In this document: one piece after another, positions 16,346 to 24,451 of the stretch
How positions within the stretch are numbered: position 1 is the first letter of the stretch
Layout of the letters: each line of letters begins with the position of its first letter
NCBI GenBank assembly: GCA_947497065.1
Contig: CANMEQ010000001.1
Location: 262,208 to 326,207 of the forward strand
DNA length: 64,000 bases
Direction of reading: 5' to 3'
Source: an uncultured Paracoccaceae bacterium
GTDB taxonomy: Bacteria; Pseudomonadota; Alphaproteobacteria; Rhodobacterales; Rhodobacteraceae
The notes under the pieces: model-generated
Told to the model about the DNA's origin: nothing
Databases searched by the model: none
What the model saw: only the letters and a program-made list of their open reading frames with translations
Translations under genes and position numbers: made by a program

Positions 16346-17098
16346 TTAAGAAATATGCGCGTCGACGACAAACATTTGGTTGTAAAACGCTGCCTTTAAG
16401 ACGGCTTGTGCTGTCGTTTCCACGTCGAGGGTTTCACGGGCAAGGCGAAGATGTTTTTCGATGGTTGCAGGTGTCAGTTCAAGCAAGATCGCAATGTCTT
16501 GGGTGGTTTTGCCATCTCCAACCCATTGTAAAACCTCACGTTGGCGCTTGGTGAGGTTCCGTTGGGAATAGGGCAGAGTTTGAATTTTCAGGTGCATGAC
16601 GTTGTTCATCACCGTCAATTCGTTCCCATGTTCTTCCCAAATCGCGTCGACTTCGTTCTGTGTCATGCCAGACTTTGCGGTCAGGGCTATTGCGCCTTTT
16701 GTCCGCTCCGAAGAACTGGGAAAGCTTACAGTGTAACCAGCGGTAACGTCATGGCTTAGATTGAACTGAACGGACAACATTTCTTCACTGGTGATATTCG
16801 ATGCGTCTGCCATCCAGCTCCAGCTGCACGCGCCGGTGTTTTCGATGGCCCAACGGATCATCGGGGCGCGGTAGACATGGCCGTGACTGAGAAATCCTTC
16901 CATGTAGCGGTCGCCGTGGTTCGTTAGCAGAACCCAGTCTTGGGGGTCACCAAAGGAGGCGTTGGAGCGATATCGCGTAAAACCGTAGATGAGGCGATCA
17001 AAGCCAAAGTCATTCATGCGACTGCTGTGCAAATCCCATAGCGCTTCAACGGTTGGAGCGTGTGTGATCGCATTGAGATGGGTTGCAAGACAGGTCAT
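16346..17098 (-). CDS. Solo LuxR-type regulator with altered ligand pocket
   Basis: 250 residues: N-terminal autoinducer-binding domain (about 15-160) and C-terminal LuxR HTH (LTKRQREVLQWVGDGKTTQ, about 180-240). Ungapped comparison with TraR at a constant offset of eight places the six canonical pocket positions as W57 to Tyr65, Y61 to Phe69, D70 to Ala78, P71 to Pro79, W85 to Trp93 and G113 to Gly121. The aspartate that binds the acyl-homoserine-lactone amide is therefore lost. No luxI synthase lies in the window, so it is a solo regulator that may answer another ligand or none. Its promoter at 17188-17214 carries a perfect dyad. ATG 17098 is taken as start. Confidence 0.9.
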   Translation of the reverse strand: MTCLATHLNAITHAPTVEALWDLHSSRMNDFGFDRLIYGFTRYRSNASFGDPQDWVLLTNHGDRYMEGFLSHGHVYRAPMIRWAIENTGACSWSWMADASNITSEEMLSVQFNLSHDVTAGYTVSFPSSSERTKGAIALTAKSGMTQNEVDAIWEEHGNELTVMNNVMHLKIQTLPYSQRNLTKRQREVLQWVGDGKTTQDIAILLELTPATIEKHLRLARETLDVETTAQAVLKAAFYNQMFVVDAHIS

Positions 17099-17187
17099 GG
17101 GAAATTGGTACCATCAATCCAGCTGCGCGCGAATACATTTTATGGCATATGTGGCTGTATTCATCAGTTTATATTGGAATATGTTTG

Positions 17188-17209
17188 TATGTATTTTACA
17201 TAATACATA
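17188..17209 (-). promoter_or_regulatory. Perfect 22-bp dyad over the luxR transcription start
   Basis: TATGTATT (17188-17195), TTACAT spacer, AATACATA (17202-17209). On the minus strand it starts at the last base of a consensus TATAAT (17214-17209), so a bound protein would cover the start site. Size fits a lux-box-like operator, and autoregulation is the simplest inference. Confidence 0.55.
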
Positions 17210-17237
17210 TTATAAGAATTAGCTTAGCATGTTTTGA
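17209..17237 (-). promoter_or_regulatory. Candidate luxR promoter
   Basis: Perfect -10 TATAAT at 17214-17209, 17-bp spacer, weak -35 TCAAAA at 17237-17232. The expected start near 17202 gives a leader of about 100 nt before ATG 17098. Confidence 0.5.
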
Positions 17238-17639
17238 TGTGCCGGGTGATTGGCTTACGGCCCTGCCAATGCCCTAAGCTGCGGTCTCAAATATCAAATC
17301 CTGCTATGAGAAAACGGCGCCCCAGGCTATTTCACGGTACAGATACCGTCGCGCAAAGCCTCTGGTCATTCAGATGAACGGATCGCTGTCGTCTGATTGA
17401 AGTGATGGCTTAGAAGTGTCGCTTAGGTATTTAAGATTGCTGGATTTTATTTGAACTCCGAAGGCGTCGCGCAGTTTGTTTGCCGCCAATCACCCAGCTC
17501 TTCGTTGCGAAACGCGGGCGCAGAGTTGGAGCGGTGAAATGCCAGCGATCCAAAGCTTTCAAGCAGTATGTGAAACAATGATGTGCGCTAAGGGGCCGCG
17601 GAAATACGCTTTCCTGTGCCCTGCCCTTAAATCCTCCCA

Positions 17640-17661
17640 AGCGCCAGCCATATATGGCGCT
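17640..17661. promoter_or_regulatory. Palindromic candidate operator of nadABC
   Basis: AGCGCCA (17640-17646) and TGGCGCT (17655-17661) with a second nested palindrome GCCATATATGGC (17647-17658). It lies 86 bp upstream of nadA. NadQ- or NrtR-type control of nad genes is known in alphaproteobacteria, but I cannot match this site to either. Confidence 0.4.
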
Positions 17662-17747
17662 GAGCGGCGCGTGAAACAGACACTGATTTACAATTTCGTG
17701 CCACTTGAGATAGAGAGAGGTCGGACTTCACAAGGAAAGACGCACAC

Positions 17748-18797
17748 GTGGCAGATCTTCAGACTATTCGTGACACCTTAAGCGCTCACTACGATTTGGC
17801 GCCGTCGCCCCAATTGGCCGAGGACATGGCTGACATTTATGCCAAGATGGACCGTGTTGTGACACCCCCCGATTGGGTGATGTATGCGCCGTATGTCAAA
17901 GCGATCAACGACCTGAAGGCAAAACGTAACGCGGTGATCTTGGGCCACAATTACATGACGCCCGAGATTTTTCACGGCGTGTCCGATTTTGTTGGCGACA
18001 GTTTGCAGATCGCAATGAAGGCACAGGACGTCGACGCGGATGTTATCGTGCAGGCTGGCGTTCATTTCATGGCCGAGACGACGAAAATCCTCTGCCCTGA
18101 AAAGACTGTTTTGATGCCCGATATGGAGGCTGGCTGTTCGCTGGCCGAAAGCATCACCGCGGATGGTATCGACGAAATGCGCGCCAAATATCCCGGTGCT
18201 CCGGTGGTGACATATGTAAACACGACCGCGGATGTGAAAGCGGCGTCTGACATCTGCTGTACATCGTCCAATGCGGTGCAGATCGTGGATGCCATGGAGA
18301 GCGACACTGTGATCATGACGCCGGATCAATATCTGGCGCAGAACGTGGCGAACCAAAGCAAGAAAAACGTGGTGTATTGGCCCGGATCCTGCATCGTGCA
18401 TGAACAATATACTGCCCAAGACCTGCGCGATTTTCGTGAATGGAACCCCGGCACACGTCTGATTGCACACCCTGAATGCCCGCCGGATGTTGTGGCTGAG
18501 GCTGATTTCAGCGGCTCGACCAGCGGGATTATTAAATATGTGACCGATGAGAAGCCTGAAAAGGCAATGCTGATCACTGAGTGTTCGATGGCGTCTAATA
18601 TCGCTGATGAGCTGCCGGAGGTGGATTTTGTCGGCCCCTGCAATATGTGCCCCTACATGAAGAAAATCTCGCTCGAGAAAATTTTGTATGTGCTGCACAC
18701 GATGGAGGGTCAGGTTGAAGTTGATCCTGCCGTCGCGGACAAAGCCCGCGCGTCTGTTCAGAAAATGATCGACCTGTCAAAACAACTGGGGCTGTAA
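17748..18797 (+). CDS. nadA: Quinolinate synthase A
   Basis: 349 residues. NadA condenses iminoaspartate with dihydroxyacetone phosphate to quinolinate using a [4Fe-4S] cluster. Cysteines expected to ligate it are in the LCPEKTVLMPDMEAGCSLAE region, near SDICCTSSNA, and in GPCNMCPYMKK. GHNYMTPEIF and FMAETTKIL are family signatures. The start is GTG 17748 after AAGGAAAG, within a clear leader. First gene of nadABC; 8 bp separate it from nadB. Confidence 0.97.
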   Translation: MADLQTIRDTLSAHYDLAPSPQLAEDMADIYAKMDRVVTPPDWVMYAPYVKAINDLKAKRNAVILGHNYMTPEIFHGVSDFVGDSLQIAMKAQDVDADVIVQAGVHFMAETTKILCPEKTVLMPDMEAGCSLAESITADGIDEMRAKYPGAPVVTYVNTTADVKAASDICCTSSNAVQIVDAMESDTVIMTPDQYLAQNVANQSKKNVVYWPGSCIVHEQYTAQDLRDFREWNPGTRLIAHPECPPDVVAEADFSGSTSGIIKYVTDEKPEKAMLITECSMASNIADELPEVDFVGPCNMCPYMKKISLEKILYVLHTMEGQVEVDPAVADKARASVQKMIDLSKQLGL

Positions 18798-18805
18798 GCA
18801 ACCAT

Positions 18806-20374
18806 ATGACCAACATCACCACCGACCGTATCCTGATTGTGGGCGCGGGCATGGGCGCGCTTTATGCTGCGCTTAAATTGGCGCCGCGCCCTGTTGTGTT
18901 GATCTCGCCTGAGACGTTGGGCGAAGGGGCAAGTTCGGCTTGGGCCCAAGGTGGTGTTGCCGCCGCGATGGACGCGGACGACAGCCCTGACGATCACGCA
19001 CGTGATACGGTCAAAGCGGGTGCTGGCACGGTTGACCCCGCCGTTGCGGATTTGGTCACAGGCGATGCACGACGCTATATTCTGGATCTGACATCCATGG
19101 GAACGCCGTTCGATCGCACCGAAAACGGTGACTATGTGATGTCGCGCGAAGCGGCCCATAGTTTTGCGCGTGTGGTGCGGGTAAAGGGTGATCAGGCGGG
19201 TGCGCAAATCATGGCTGCCCTGATCGAACAAGTTCGGGAAACCCCGTCTATTCAAGCACTTGAAGGTGTGATGGCGGTGGATTTAGAAACAGACAACGGC
19301 CGCGTGACGGGTGTTGTGGTGCAAGCTGCGGGTGATGCACGCTCGGCCCCTATTACGCTGCGCGCGCCTGCGGTGTTGCTGGCGGGCGGCGGGTCTGGCG
19401 GGTTGTACGCGGTCACCACGAACCCACCGCGCATTCGGGGGCAAGTCATCGGCATGGCGGCTCGCGCCGGTGCTCAGATTGCAGATGCCGAATTCGTACA
19501 ATTCCACCCGACCGCCATGGACGTGGGCGAGGACCCTGCCCCCTTGGCCACCGAAGCCCTACGCGGCGAAGGTGCGACGCTGATCAACAAAGACGGCGCG
19601 CGCTTTATGACCGCGATCCACCCCGATGCGGAGCTCGCGCCACGCGACGTGGTAGCCCGTGCGATTTACGCGCAAACACAGGCTGGGCTGCGGCCCATGT
19701 TGGACACGCGTGACGTGTTGGGCGAACGCATCAAAGAATTGTATCCCGCCGTGGCCGAGGCCTGCGCGCGTAATGGAATTGACCCCGCGGTTGAGCCTAT
19801 TCCCGTGGCTGCGGCAGCTCATTACCACATGGGCGGCATCGCCACCGATACAGACGGGAAATCAACGCTCGAGGGCCTGTGGGTCTGCGGTGAGGCGTCT
19901 TCGACCGGGTTGCATGGGGCGAACCGCTTGGCGTCCAACGGTTTGCTGGAGGCGTTGGTCTATGCACGTATCTGCGCTGAGGGGATTTTGAACGAGGTTG
20001 AAGCGGTTAATGAGGCTTCACCTGTTGAGCTGAAGTTTGATGCGGGCGGCACGCCTCCGGACGCTGAGGCTGTGATGGCTCTGCGCCAGTGCATGACCGA
20101 TAATGTCGGTGTGGAACGGGATGCCGCGGGGTTGAAGGCGGCGCTGCGGACGCTGGCGCAGCTTGAGGCGGCCCATGGTGAGAGCCCGTCGTTTTTGAAT
20201 ATGTGTGCGACGGCCACGATGATTGCTGCTGGCGCGTTGCTGCGCGAGGAAAGTCGGGGTGCGCATGAGCGGATCGATTTCCCTGAAACGAACGCTGGCC
20301 CTGCGAAAAGATCGCAGATGCATCTGCGCGAGGCGATGGCGCTACGAGATCAAATTTGTGAGGAAAAACAATGA
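18806..20374 (+). CDS. nadB: L-aspartate oxidase
   Basis: 522 residues, FAD-dependent. It oxidises L-aspartate to iminoaspartate, the substrate of NadA. The FAD-binding IVGAGMGALYAAL begins the protein, followed by GEGASSAWAQGGVAAA, REAAHSFARVVR, the succinate-dehydrogenase-like EFVQFHPTAM and GLHGANRLASNGLLEALVY. All are conserved among NadB proteins. ATG 18806; the stop overlaps nadC by four bases (ATGA). Compared with E. coli NadB the length is normal and no key block is missing. Confidence 0.97.
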   Translation: MTNITTDRILIVGAGMGALYAALKLAPRPVVLISPETLGEGASSAWAQGGVAAAMDADDSPDDHARDTVKAGAGTVDPAVADLVTGDARRYILDLTSMGTPFDRTENGDYVMSREAAHSFARVVRVKGDQAGAQIMAALIEQVRETPSIQALEGVMAVDLETDNGRVTGVVVQAAGDARSAPITLRAPAVLLAGGGSGGLYAVTTNPPRIRGQVIGMAARAGAQIADAEFVQFHPTAMDVGEDPAPLATEALRGEGATLINKDGARFMTAIHPDAELAPRDVVARAIYAQTQAGLRPMLDTRDVLGERIKELYPAVAEACARNGIDPAVEPIPVAAAAHYHMGGIATDTDGKSTLEGLWVCGEASSTGLHGANRLASNGLLEALVYARICAEGILNEVEAVNEASPVELKFDAGGTPPDAEAVMALRQCMTDNVGVERDAAGLKAALRTLAQLEAAHGESPSFLNMCATATMIAAGALLREESRGAHERIDFPETNAGPAKRSQMHLREAMALRDQICEEKQ

Positions 20375-21219
20375 GTTTTGCAGCAGTCCCTGATTTGATT
20401 TTGGAGCCTATGGTGCGCAATGCGCTGCTGGAGGATTTGGGGAGTTATGGGGACATTACGACCCGTACGGTGGTGGATGCGGATACGACCTATACCGCGA
20501 CGATCAATGCTCGTGAGGATGCCGTGGTGTCGGGGATGCAGATTGCGGAGCTGGCGTTTCGGTTGGTGGACCCTGCCCTGAAGGTGACGGTGCACACGCC
20601 TGATGGGACGGCGTGCAAACCGGGCGATACGTTGGTGACGATTGAGGGCTTGGCGCGGTCGATTTTGTCGGGCGAGCGCGTGGCGCTGAACTTCGCGGGG
20701 CGGCTGTCTGGGATTGCGACGAAGACGGCGGGTTTTGTGGAGAAGGCCAAGGGCACGAAGGCCCGTGTGACCTGTACGCGCAAGACGACGCCGGGGTTGC
20801 GGATTGTGGAGAAATTGGCCGTTTTGCACGGCGGCGGGTTTAACCACCGTTATTCGTTGAGCGACGCAATATTGATTAAAGACAATCACATAGCCGCCGC
20901 TGGTGGTGTGCGTGCAGTGCTGGAGGCGGTGAAGGCCAAGGCCAGCCATATGACCGCCGTGGAGATCGAAGTGGACCGTTTGGACCAGCTGGAAGAGGCG
21001 CTGGAGGTGGGCGGCGCGAGCGTTGTTTTGTTGGACAATATGGACAATGAGATGCTGGCAGACGCGGTGAAAATCGTGGACGGGCGGATGCTGACCGAGG
21101 CCAGTGGCAACGTGAAATTGGACCGCATCGCATCGATAGCGGCGACGGGTGTGGATTACATTTCATCCGGTGCCCTGACCCATTCCGCCCAGACTGTGGA
21201 TTTCGGCCTCGATTTCTAA
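20371..21219 (+). CDS. nadC: Nicotinate-nucleotide pyrophosphorylase (carboxylating)
   Basis: 282 residues. NadC converts quinolinate and PRPP to nicotinate mononucleotide, completing the operon's route from aspartate. Key motifs: LLEDLGSYGDITTRTV near the N-terminus, RLSGIATKTAGFV, the CTRKTTPGLRIVEKLAV phosphoribosyl site, LIKDNHIAAAGGV, EIEVDRLDQLEEAL, LLDNMDNEML and EASGNVKLD. GTCCC-free leader; initiation is by coupling to nadB. No strong terminator directly follows, but a dyad at 21321-21345 lies 100 bp downstream. Confidence 0.97.
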   Translation: MSFAAVPDLILEPMVRNALLEDLGSYGDITTRTVVDADTTYTATINAREDAVVSGMQIAELAFRLVDPALKVTVHTPDGTACKPGDTLVTIEGLARSILSGERVALNFAGRLSGIATKTAGFVEKAKGTKARVTCTRKTTPGLRIVEKLAVLHGGGFNHRYSLSDAILIKDNHIAAAGGVRAVLEAVKAKASHMTAVEIEVDRLDQLEEALEVGGASVVLLDNMDNEMLADAVKIVDGRMLTEASGNVKLDRIASIAATGVDYISSGALTHSAQTVDFGLDF

Positions 21220-21320
21220 GTGAGGTTAACGCGGTGCAGCAGATGCGCCCGCCCTGCCCCGATAACACCCGTTAATGCCTTATTTTTAAGGGCAAATCAC
21301 GGGGCATTTTGCGTACACAT

Positions 21321-21345
21321 CCTGTACACAGGGCGTATGTACAGG
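21321..21345. repeat. Perfect inverted repeat between nadC and merR
   Basis: CCTGTACA (21321-21328) and TGTACAGG (21338-21345) around CAGGGCGTA, with an extra GTACA at about 21313. No T-run. It sits between convergent genes, so it may act as an mRNA-end hairpin or be a protein site. The surrounding 263 bp (21220-21482) show no gene. Confidence 0.5.
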
Positions 21346-21482
21346 TGCACGGGATGATCTTGGTTAACGTGCTGTGTGGTGGGTGGTGTTAGGGTTTGAG
21401 TGTGCGGGAGGTTTGGCAGCTTTTCCGAGGCTGCATGATGCCGCCGTTCTTGCCTGCCAGCCCGAAGGCAACAGACGTGTTT

Positions 21483-21899
21483 TCAGTGGTCTTCTTCGCA
21501 GAAGTCGTGGTCGGCCAACGATGCCAAAACGTAGCAGTTTTCTGATACACCGGCACCATCGCAACCTTTCGAAATCCGGCTGAGTTCCTTCTCCAAGGTT
21601 TTGAGCCTTTTGATTTTGGTACGTACCTCTTCCAGCTGCGAGGTTGCGATACTGGTGGCAGCTTCGCATGATCGGTCTGGATGATCTTGTAATTCGATCA
21701 ACGATGAAATCGCATCAATCGAGAAGCCTAGATCACGTGCGTGTTTGATAAAACTCAGGCGCTCTAGCCCTGCCTCGTCGTAGCGCCTTTGGTTGCCAGA
21801 CGTACGTTCTGCTTCAGGTAATAATCCCATTTCTTCGTAGTACCGAATTGTGGGAACTTTGACTTTTGTCTGTTTCGAAAGCGCGCCAATTGAAAACAT
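21483..21899 (-). CDS. MerR-family metal-responsive regulator (ZntR/CadR/PbrR type)
   Basis: 138 residues. Winged-helix DNA-binding half (IGALSKQTKVKVPTIRYYEE, SGNQRRY) and a coiled-coil dimerisation helix (about 80-110). Cys78, Cys113, Cys122 and Cys134 with a His/Asp-rich tail (DHDFCEEDH) form the metal-binding pattern of the zinc, cadmium and lead sensors rather than CueR or SoxR. It faces the cation efflux gene at 21973, with a MerR-type promoter between them. It should twist that promoter into activity on metal binding. AAGGGG precedes ATG 21899. Confidence 0.92.
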   Translation of the reverse strand: MFSIGALSKQTKVKVPTIRYYEEMGLLPEAERTSGNQRRYDEAGLERLSFIKHARDLGFSIDAISSLIELQDHPDRSCEAATSIATSQLEEVRTKIKRLKTLEKELSRISKGCDGAGVSENCYVLASLADHDFCEEDH

Positions 21900-21911
21900 A
21901 AATAAAACCCC

Positions 21912-21942
21912 TTGAACCTCTAGTTACTAGAGACATTACATA
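21912..21942 (+). promoter_or_regulatory. MerR-type promoter with 19-bp spacer
   Basis: -35 TTGAAC (21912-21917), -10 TACATA (21937-21942), spacer exactly 19 bp. Within it is the operator CTCTAGT-T-ACTAGAG (21918-21932), a perfect dyad. The over-long spacer and central dyad are hallmarks of promoters activated by MerR proteins; it drives the cation transporter gene. Confidence 0.9.
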
Positions 21943-21972
21943 GAGAGCAACCAAAATGAATGAGGATTCGAT

Positions 21973-22608
21973 ATGGCTGGTTGCTGTGGACATGACGCCA
22001 AGTTTGACGGTGTTTCAAAGGATTACAAACGACGATTGTGGATTGTTATCGCGCTGAATGCGACGATGTTTTTTGTGGAGATGGCAGCAGGTCATCTGGC
22101 AAAATCTCAGGCGCTACAGGCTGATGCCCTTGATTTTGCGGGCGATGCACTGACCTACGGTATTTCGCTTGCAGTCATCGGCGCGTCGCTTTCCGCGCGA
22201 ACGAACGCAGCCTTGTTCAAAGGTGTCAGTCTGCTTTTGATGGGTGTTTGGGTGTTCGGGTCGACCGTGTATCGCGTCTTCTATGCTGGGGTCCCTACCG
22301 CTGAAATCATGGGGGTCGTAGGCTTTCTTGCGCTGCTTACCAATCTTGCAAGCGTCTTGCTGTTGGTTCGTTACAAGGACGGTGATGCCAATGTTCGATC
22401 AGTGTGGTTGTGCTCGCGCAATGACGCAATTGGGAACGTGGCGGTGTTGTTTGCTGCGGTAGGCGTATGGGGCACGGCGAGCGGCTGGCCTGACCTGATC
22501 GTGGCAACAATTATGGCGGCATTATTCTTATCCTCGGCTTTCCAGATCGTGCGCCAAGCTTTGGCTGAGCGCCGTGAATTGGCTGGCCATGCGCATATGG
22601 AGGGATGA
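21973..22608 (+). CDS. Cation diffusion facilitator-type metal efflux protein (short form)
   Basis: 211 residues, six transmembrane helices. The N-terminus MAGCCGHDAKF offers Cys/His metal ligands, and the intramembrane site is DALDFAGD in helix 2 with SRNDAIGN in helix 5. Membership of the CDF superfamily (zinc or cadmium out, protons in) is clear, but the cytoplasmic C-terminal domain of ordinary CDFs is missing, as in the short MerR-linked branch. Controlled by the MerR promoter at 21912. Its stop overlaps the next ATG (ATGA). Confidence 0.88.
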   Translation: MAGCCGHDAKFDGVSKDYKRRLWIVIALNATMFFVEMAAGHLAKSQALQADALDFAGDALTYGISLAVIGASLSARTNAALFKGVSLLLMGVWVFGSTVYRVFYAGVPTAEIMGVVGFLALLTNLASVLLLVRYKDGDANVRSVWLCSRNDAIGNVAVLFAAVGVWGTASGWPDLIVATIMAALFLSSAFQIVRQALAERRELAGHAHMEG

Positions 22609-23156
22609 TGGAGATGGTTTTGATCATCACGGGCCTTGTGATTGCGGCTGGCACGCTTGCCGCAATACTCTGGTCTATCGCCTATCCTGCTCGCCGTTTA
22701 TGGCCGCCACAACGCTATACACTGGTGACACCTTTCATGGTGTGGGTGCCGACATTCACGTTATTTGGGATTCTGATCGTCCTTGGGGTCACGTACTGGG
22801 GCGGACTTGCGTTCCCCCATTGGCTGCGGTTCGGTGTCGGTATTCCACTGATCGTTTTGGGCAATGTAATCGTGTGGGCCGAGGTCGCGCAATTTGGAAT
22901 AGCGCAGACTGGCGGTGCGAAAGGATCGCTTCGAACGGGCGGCATGTATCGCTATTCACGCAACCCACAATACGTCGGAGATATTGCAATGATTATGGGT
23001 TGGAGCGTGATGAGTGCTTCAGCTGGAGCAGCTATTGTTGGCCTTGCTGGCGTGGCCGTTCTTGTGGTCGCACCTTTTGCTGAGGAGCCATGGTTGACGG
23101 CGCAATACGGGACCGGATTCGAAGACTATAGGGCAAAGGTCAGACGGTTTTTGTAG
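22605..23156 (+). CDS. Isoprenylcysteine/phospholipid methyltransferase-family membrane protein
   Basis: 183 residues, four or five transmembrane helices. The C-terminal SAM-binding signature of the ICMT/PEMT family is present: GMYRYSRNPQYVGDI, then EEPWLTAQYGTGFEDYRAKVRRF. It probably methylates a membrane lipid or small hydrophobic acceptor. Translational coupling to the metal efflux gene (ATGA) places it in a metal-stress operon, an unusual setting. The acceptor is unknown. Confidence 0.85.
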   Translation: MMEMVLIITGLVIAAGTLAAILWSIAYPARRLWPPQRYTLVTPFMVWVPTFTLFGILIVLGVTYWGGLAFPHWLRFGVGIPLIVLGNVIVWAEVAQFGIAQTGGAKGSLRTGGMYRYSRNPQYVGDIAMIMGWSVMSASAGAAIVGLAGVAVLVVAPFAEEPWLTAQYGTGFEDYRAKVRRFL

Positions 23157-23202
23157 GTGCGTAATAGCTGATCAAAAGGGACGTTCGCTGAGGTGGATGT
23201 TC

Positions 23203-23240
23203 ATAAAAAATGCCGGACCCCATTTGGGCTCCGGCATTTC
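23203..23240 (-). terminator. Terminator of the liv-type operon
   Basis: AAATGCCGGA (23208-23217) pairs with TCCGGCATTT (23230-23239). On the minus strand six T residues follow, ending the operon whose last gene stops at 23261. It is symmetrical enough to act on the opposing methyltransferase transcript too. Confidence 0.9.
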
Positions 23241-23260
23241 TATTTTGATTTGACTGACCC

Positions 23261-24451
23261 TTATTGGATCAGTTCGGCAGCCCATGCGCCGTCGACGATG
23301 ACGGATTTGGAGAAGTTGCCGGCGACGTCGCCGTTCTCGTCAAAGTCTTGGTTTCCTGCGGCGCCTTCGTAGTTGATGTCGCCACCGCTCGCGAGGATCG
23401 CTTTGGCTTTTTCCCATTCGCCCGGCAGGATCACTTCGCCTGGGGCGGAGGCAATTGCGCGGAGGCTTTCGGCGATGGTTTCACGGTCGCCGGAGCCTGC
23501 GTGTTCGATCGCCAGAGCCATCATGAAGGTCGCGTCGTAGCCGTTGGCCACGAAGGGGTCAGCCGCTGGTACGCCTGCTTCATCGGCGATGGCTTTCCAT
23601 GCGCCGAACGACGGTGTGCTGTCGTCGGAGGCGGAGGTTGTGAAGGTGGAGGTCATCAGGTTGTCTGCGCCCAGCTGTTCGATCAGCTCGTCTGACAGCA
23701 TGCCGTCTGCGCCGATGAAGTTTGTGAAGGCCGCTGTTTCGAGGGCGTTGCGCATCAGGGTGATGCCGCCGGAGCCGTAGTAGCTGAAGAGCGCGAGGTT
23801 GTCGGAGCCTGCGCCGATTGTGGCCACTTCGGAGCGGTAGGAGGCTTTGTTCGGCTCGTGTGCTTCGTTGGCTGTGACTGTGCCGCCCATGGCCTCATAG
23901 GCTTGGACGAAGACTTCGGCGATGGCGGCGTTGTAGTCATCGTTGGCGTAGGAGACCGCGATGCTGTCCATGCCGTTGGCCATGGCGAGTTCGGCCAGAG
24001 CCACGCCTTGGTAGGCGTCAGAGGCTGCGGCGCGGAACACGAGGTCTGTGCCGTCTTCCATGGTGGAGATGGCGGGCGATGAGGCGGAGACGGACAATGT
24101 GACCACGCCTGCGGGGATGGAGACCGATTCAGCCTGCGCGATGGTGGCGCCGGAGCAGACCGGGCCCACGATGGCGGAAACGGAGTTGACGTTGATTAGT
24201 TTGGTCACCGCATCGACGGCTGCTGTTGGGTCACACGCACTGTCGGCGCGGATGATGTTGAGCGTTTCGCCGTCGGCGAACATGCCGCCTTGGGCGTTGA
24301 CGTTGGCCGCAGCCAGATCAACGGCCGCTGCGATGGGCGCGTTCAGGTCTGGGATCGGGCCGGTCATGGCCATTGGGTTGCCGATGTTGACGTCGGCCAT
24401 GGCTGTTGTGGCCATCAAGGTGGCGGCGGTTGCCAGTAAAGTCGTTTTCAT
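23261..24451 (-). CDS. Branched-chain amino acid-type ABC transporter, substrate-binding protein
   Basis: 396 residues with a signal peptide (cleavage near residue 19, TTAMADV) and a type I periplasmic-binding fold (Peripla_BP_6). NIGNPMAMTGPIPDLNAPIA opens the ligand lobe and AIVGPVCSGATIAQAE the second. The ligand could be a branched-chain amino acid, amide or another small polar solute. It is the last gene of a five-gene operon livG-F-H-M-J, overlapping livM by four bases. SBP genes are more often first, so level control by the 3' terminator hairpin is plausible. Confidence 0.93.
   Translation of the reverse strand: MKTTLLATAATLMATTAMADVNIGNPMAMTGPIPDLNAPIAAAVDLAAANVNAQGGMFADGETLNIIRADSACDPTAAVDAVTKLINVNSVSAIVGPVCSGATIAQAESVSIPAGVVTLSVSASSPAISTMEDGTDLVFRAAASDAYQGVALAELAMANGMDSIAVSYANDDYNAAIAEVFVQAYEAMGGTVTANEAHEPNKASYRSEVATIGAGSDNLALFSYYGSGGITLMRNALETAAFTNFIGADGMLSDELIEQLGADNLMTSTFTTSASDDSTPSFGAWKAIADEAGVPAADPFVANGYDATFMMALAIEHAGSGDRETIAESLRAIASAPGEVILPGEWEKAKAILASGGDINYEGAAGNQDFDENGDVAGNFSKSVIVDGAWAAELIQ

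Larger units (their letters stand above)
17099..17747. other. 649-bp non-coding region between luxR and nadA
   Basis: The left third (about 17140-17222) is strikingly AT-rich for this genome and holds the luxR promoter and dyad. The middle part has a short perfect hairpin ACGGTA-CAGA-TACCGT (17334-17349) and no gene I can support; the frames of 60-100 codons here lack ribosome-binding sites and family resemblance. The right part holds the palindromic site at 17640-17661 and the nadA leader. Confidence 0.5.

Noticed and set aside
17476-17781. Plus-strand ORF of 101 codons overlapping the nadA start
   Set aside because: Out of frame with nadA, atypical composition, no recognisable domain.
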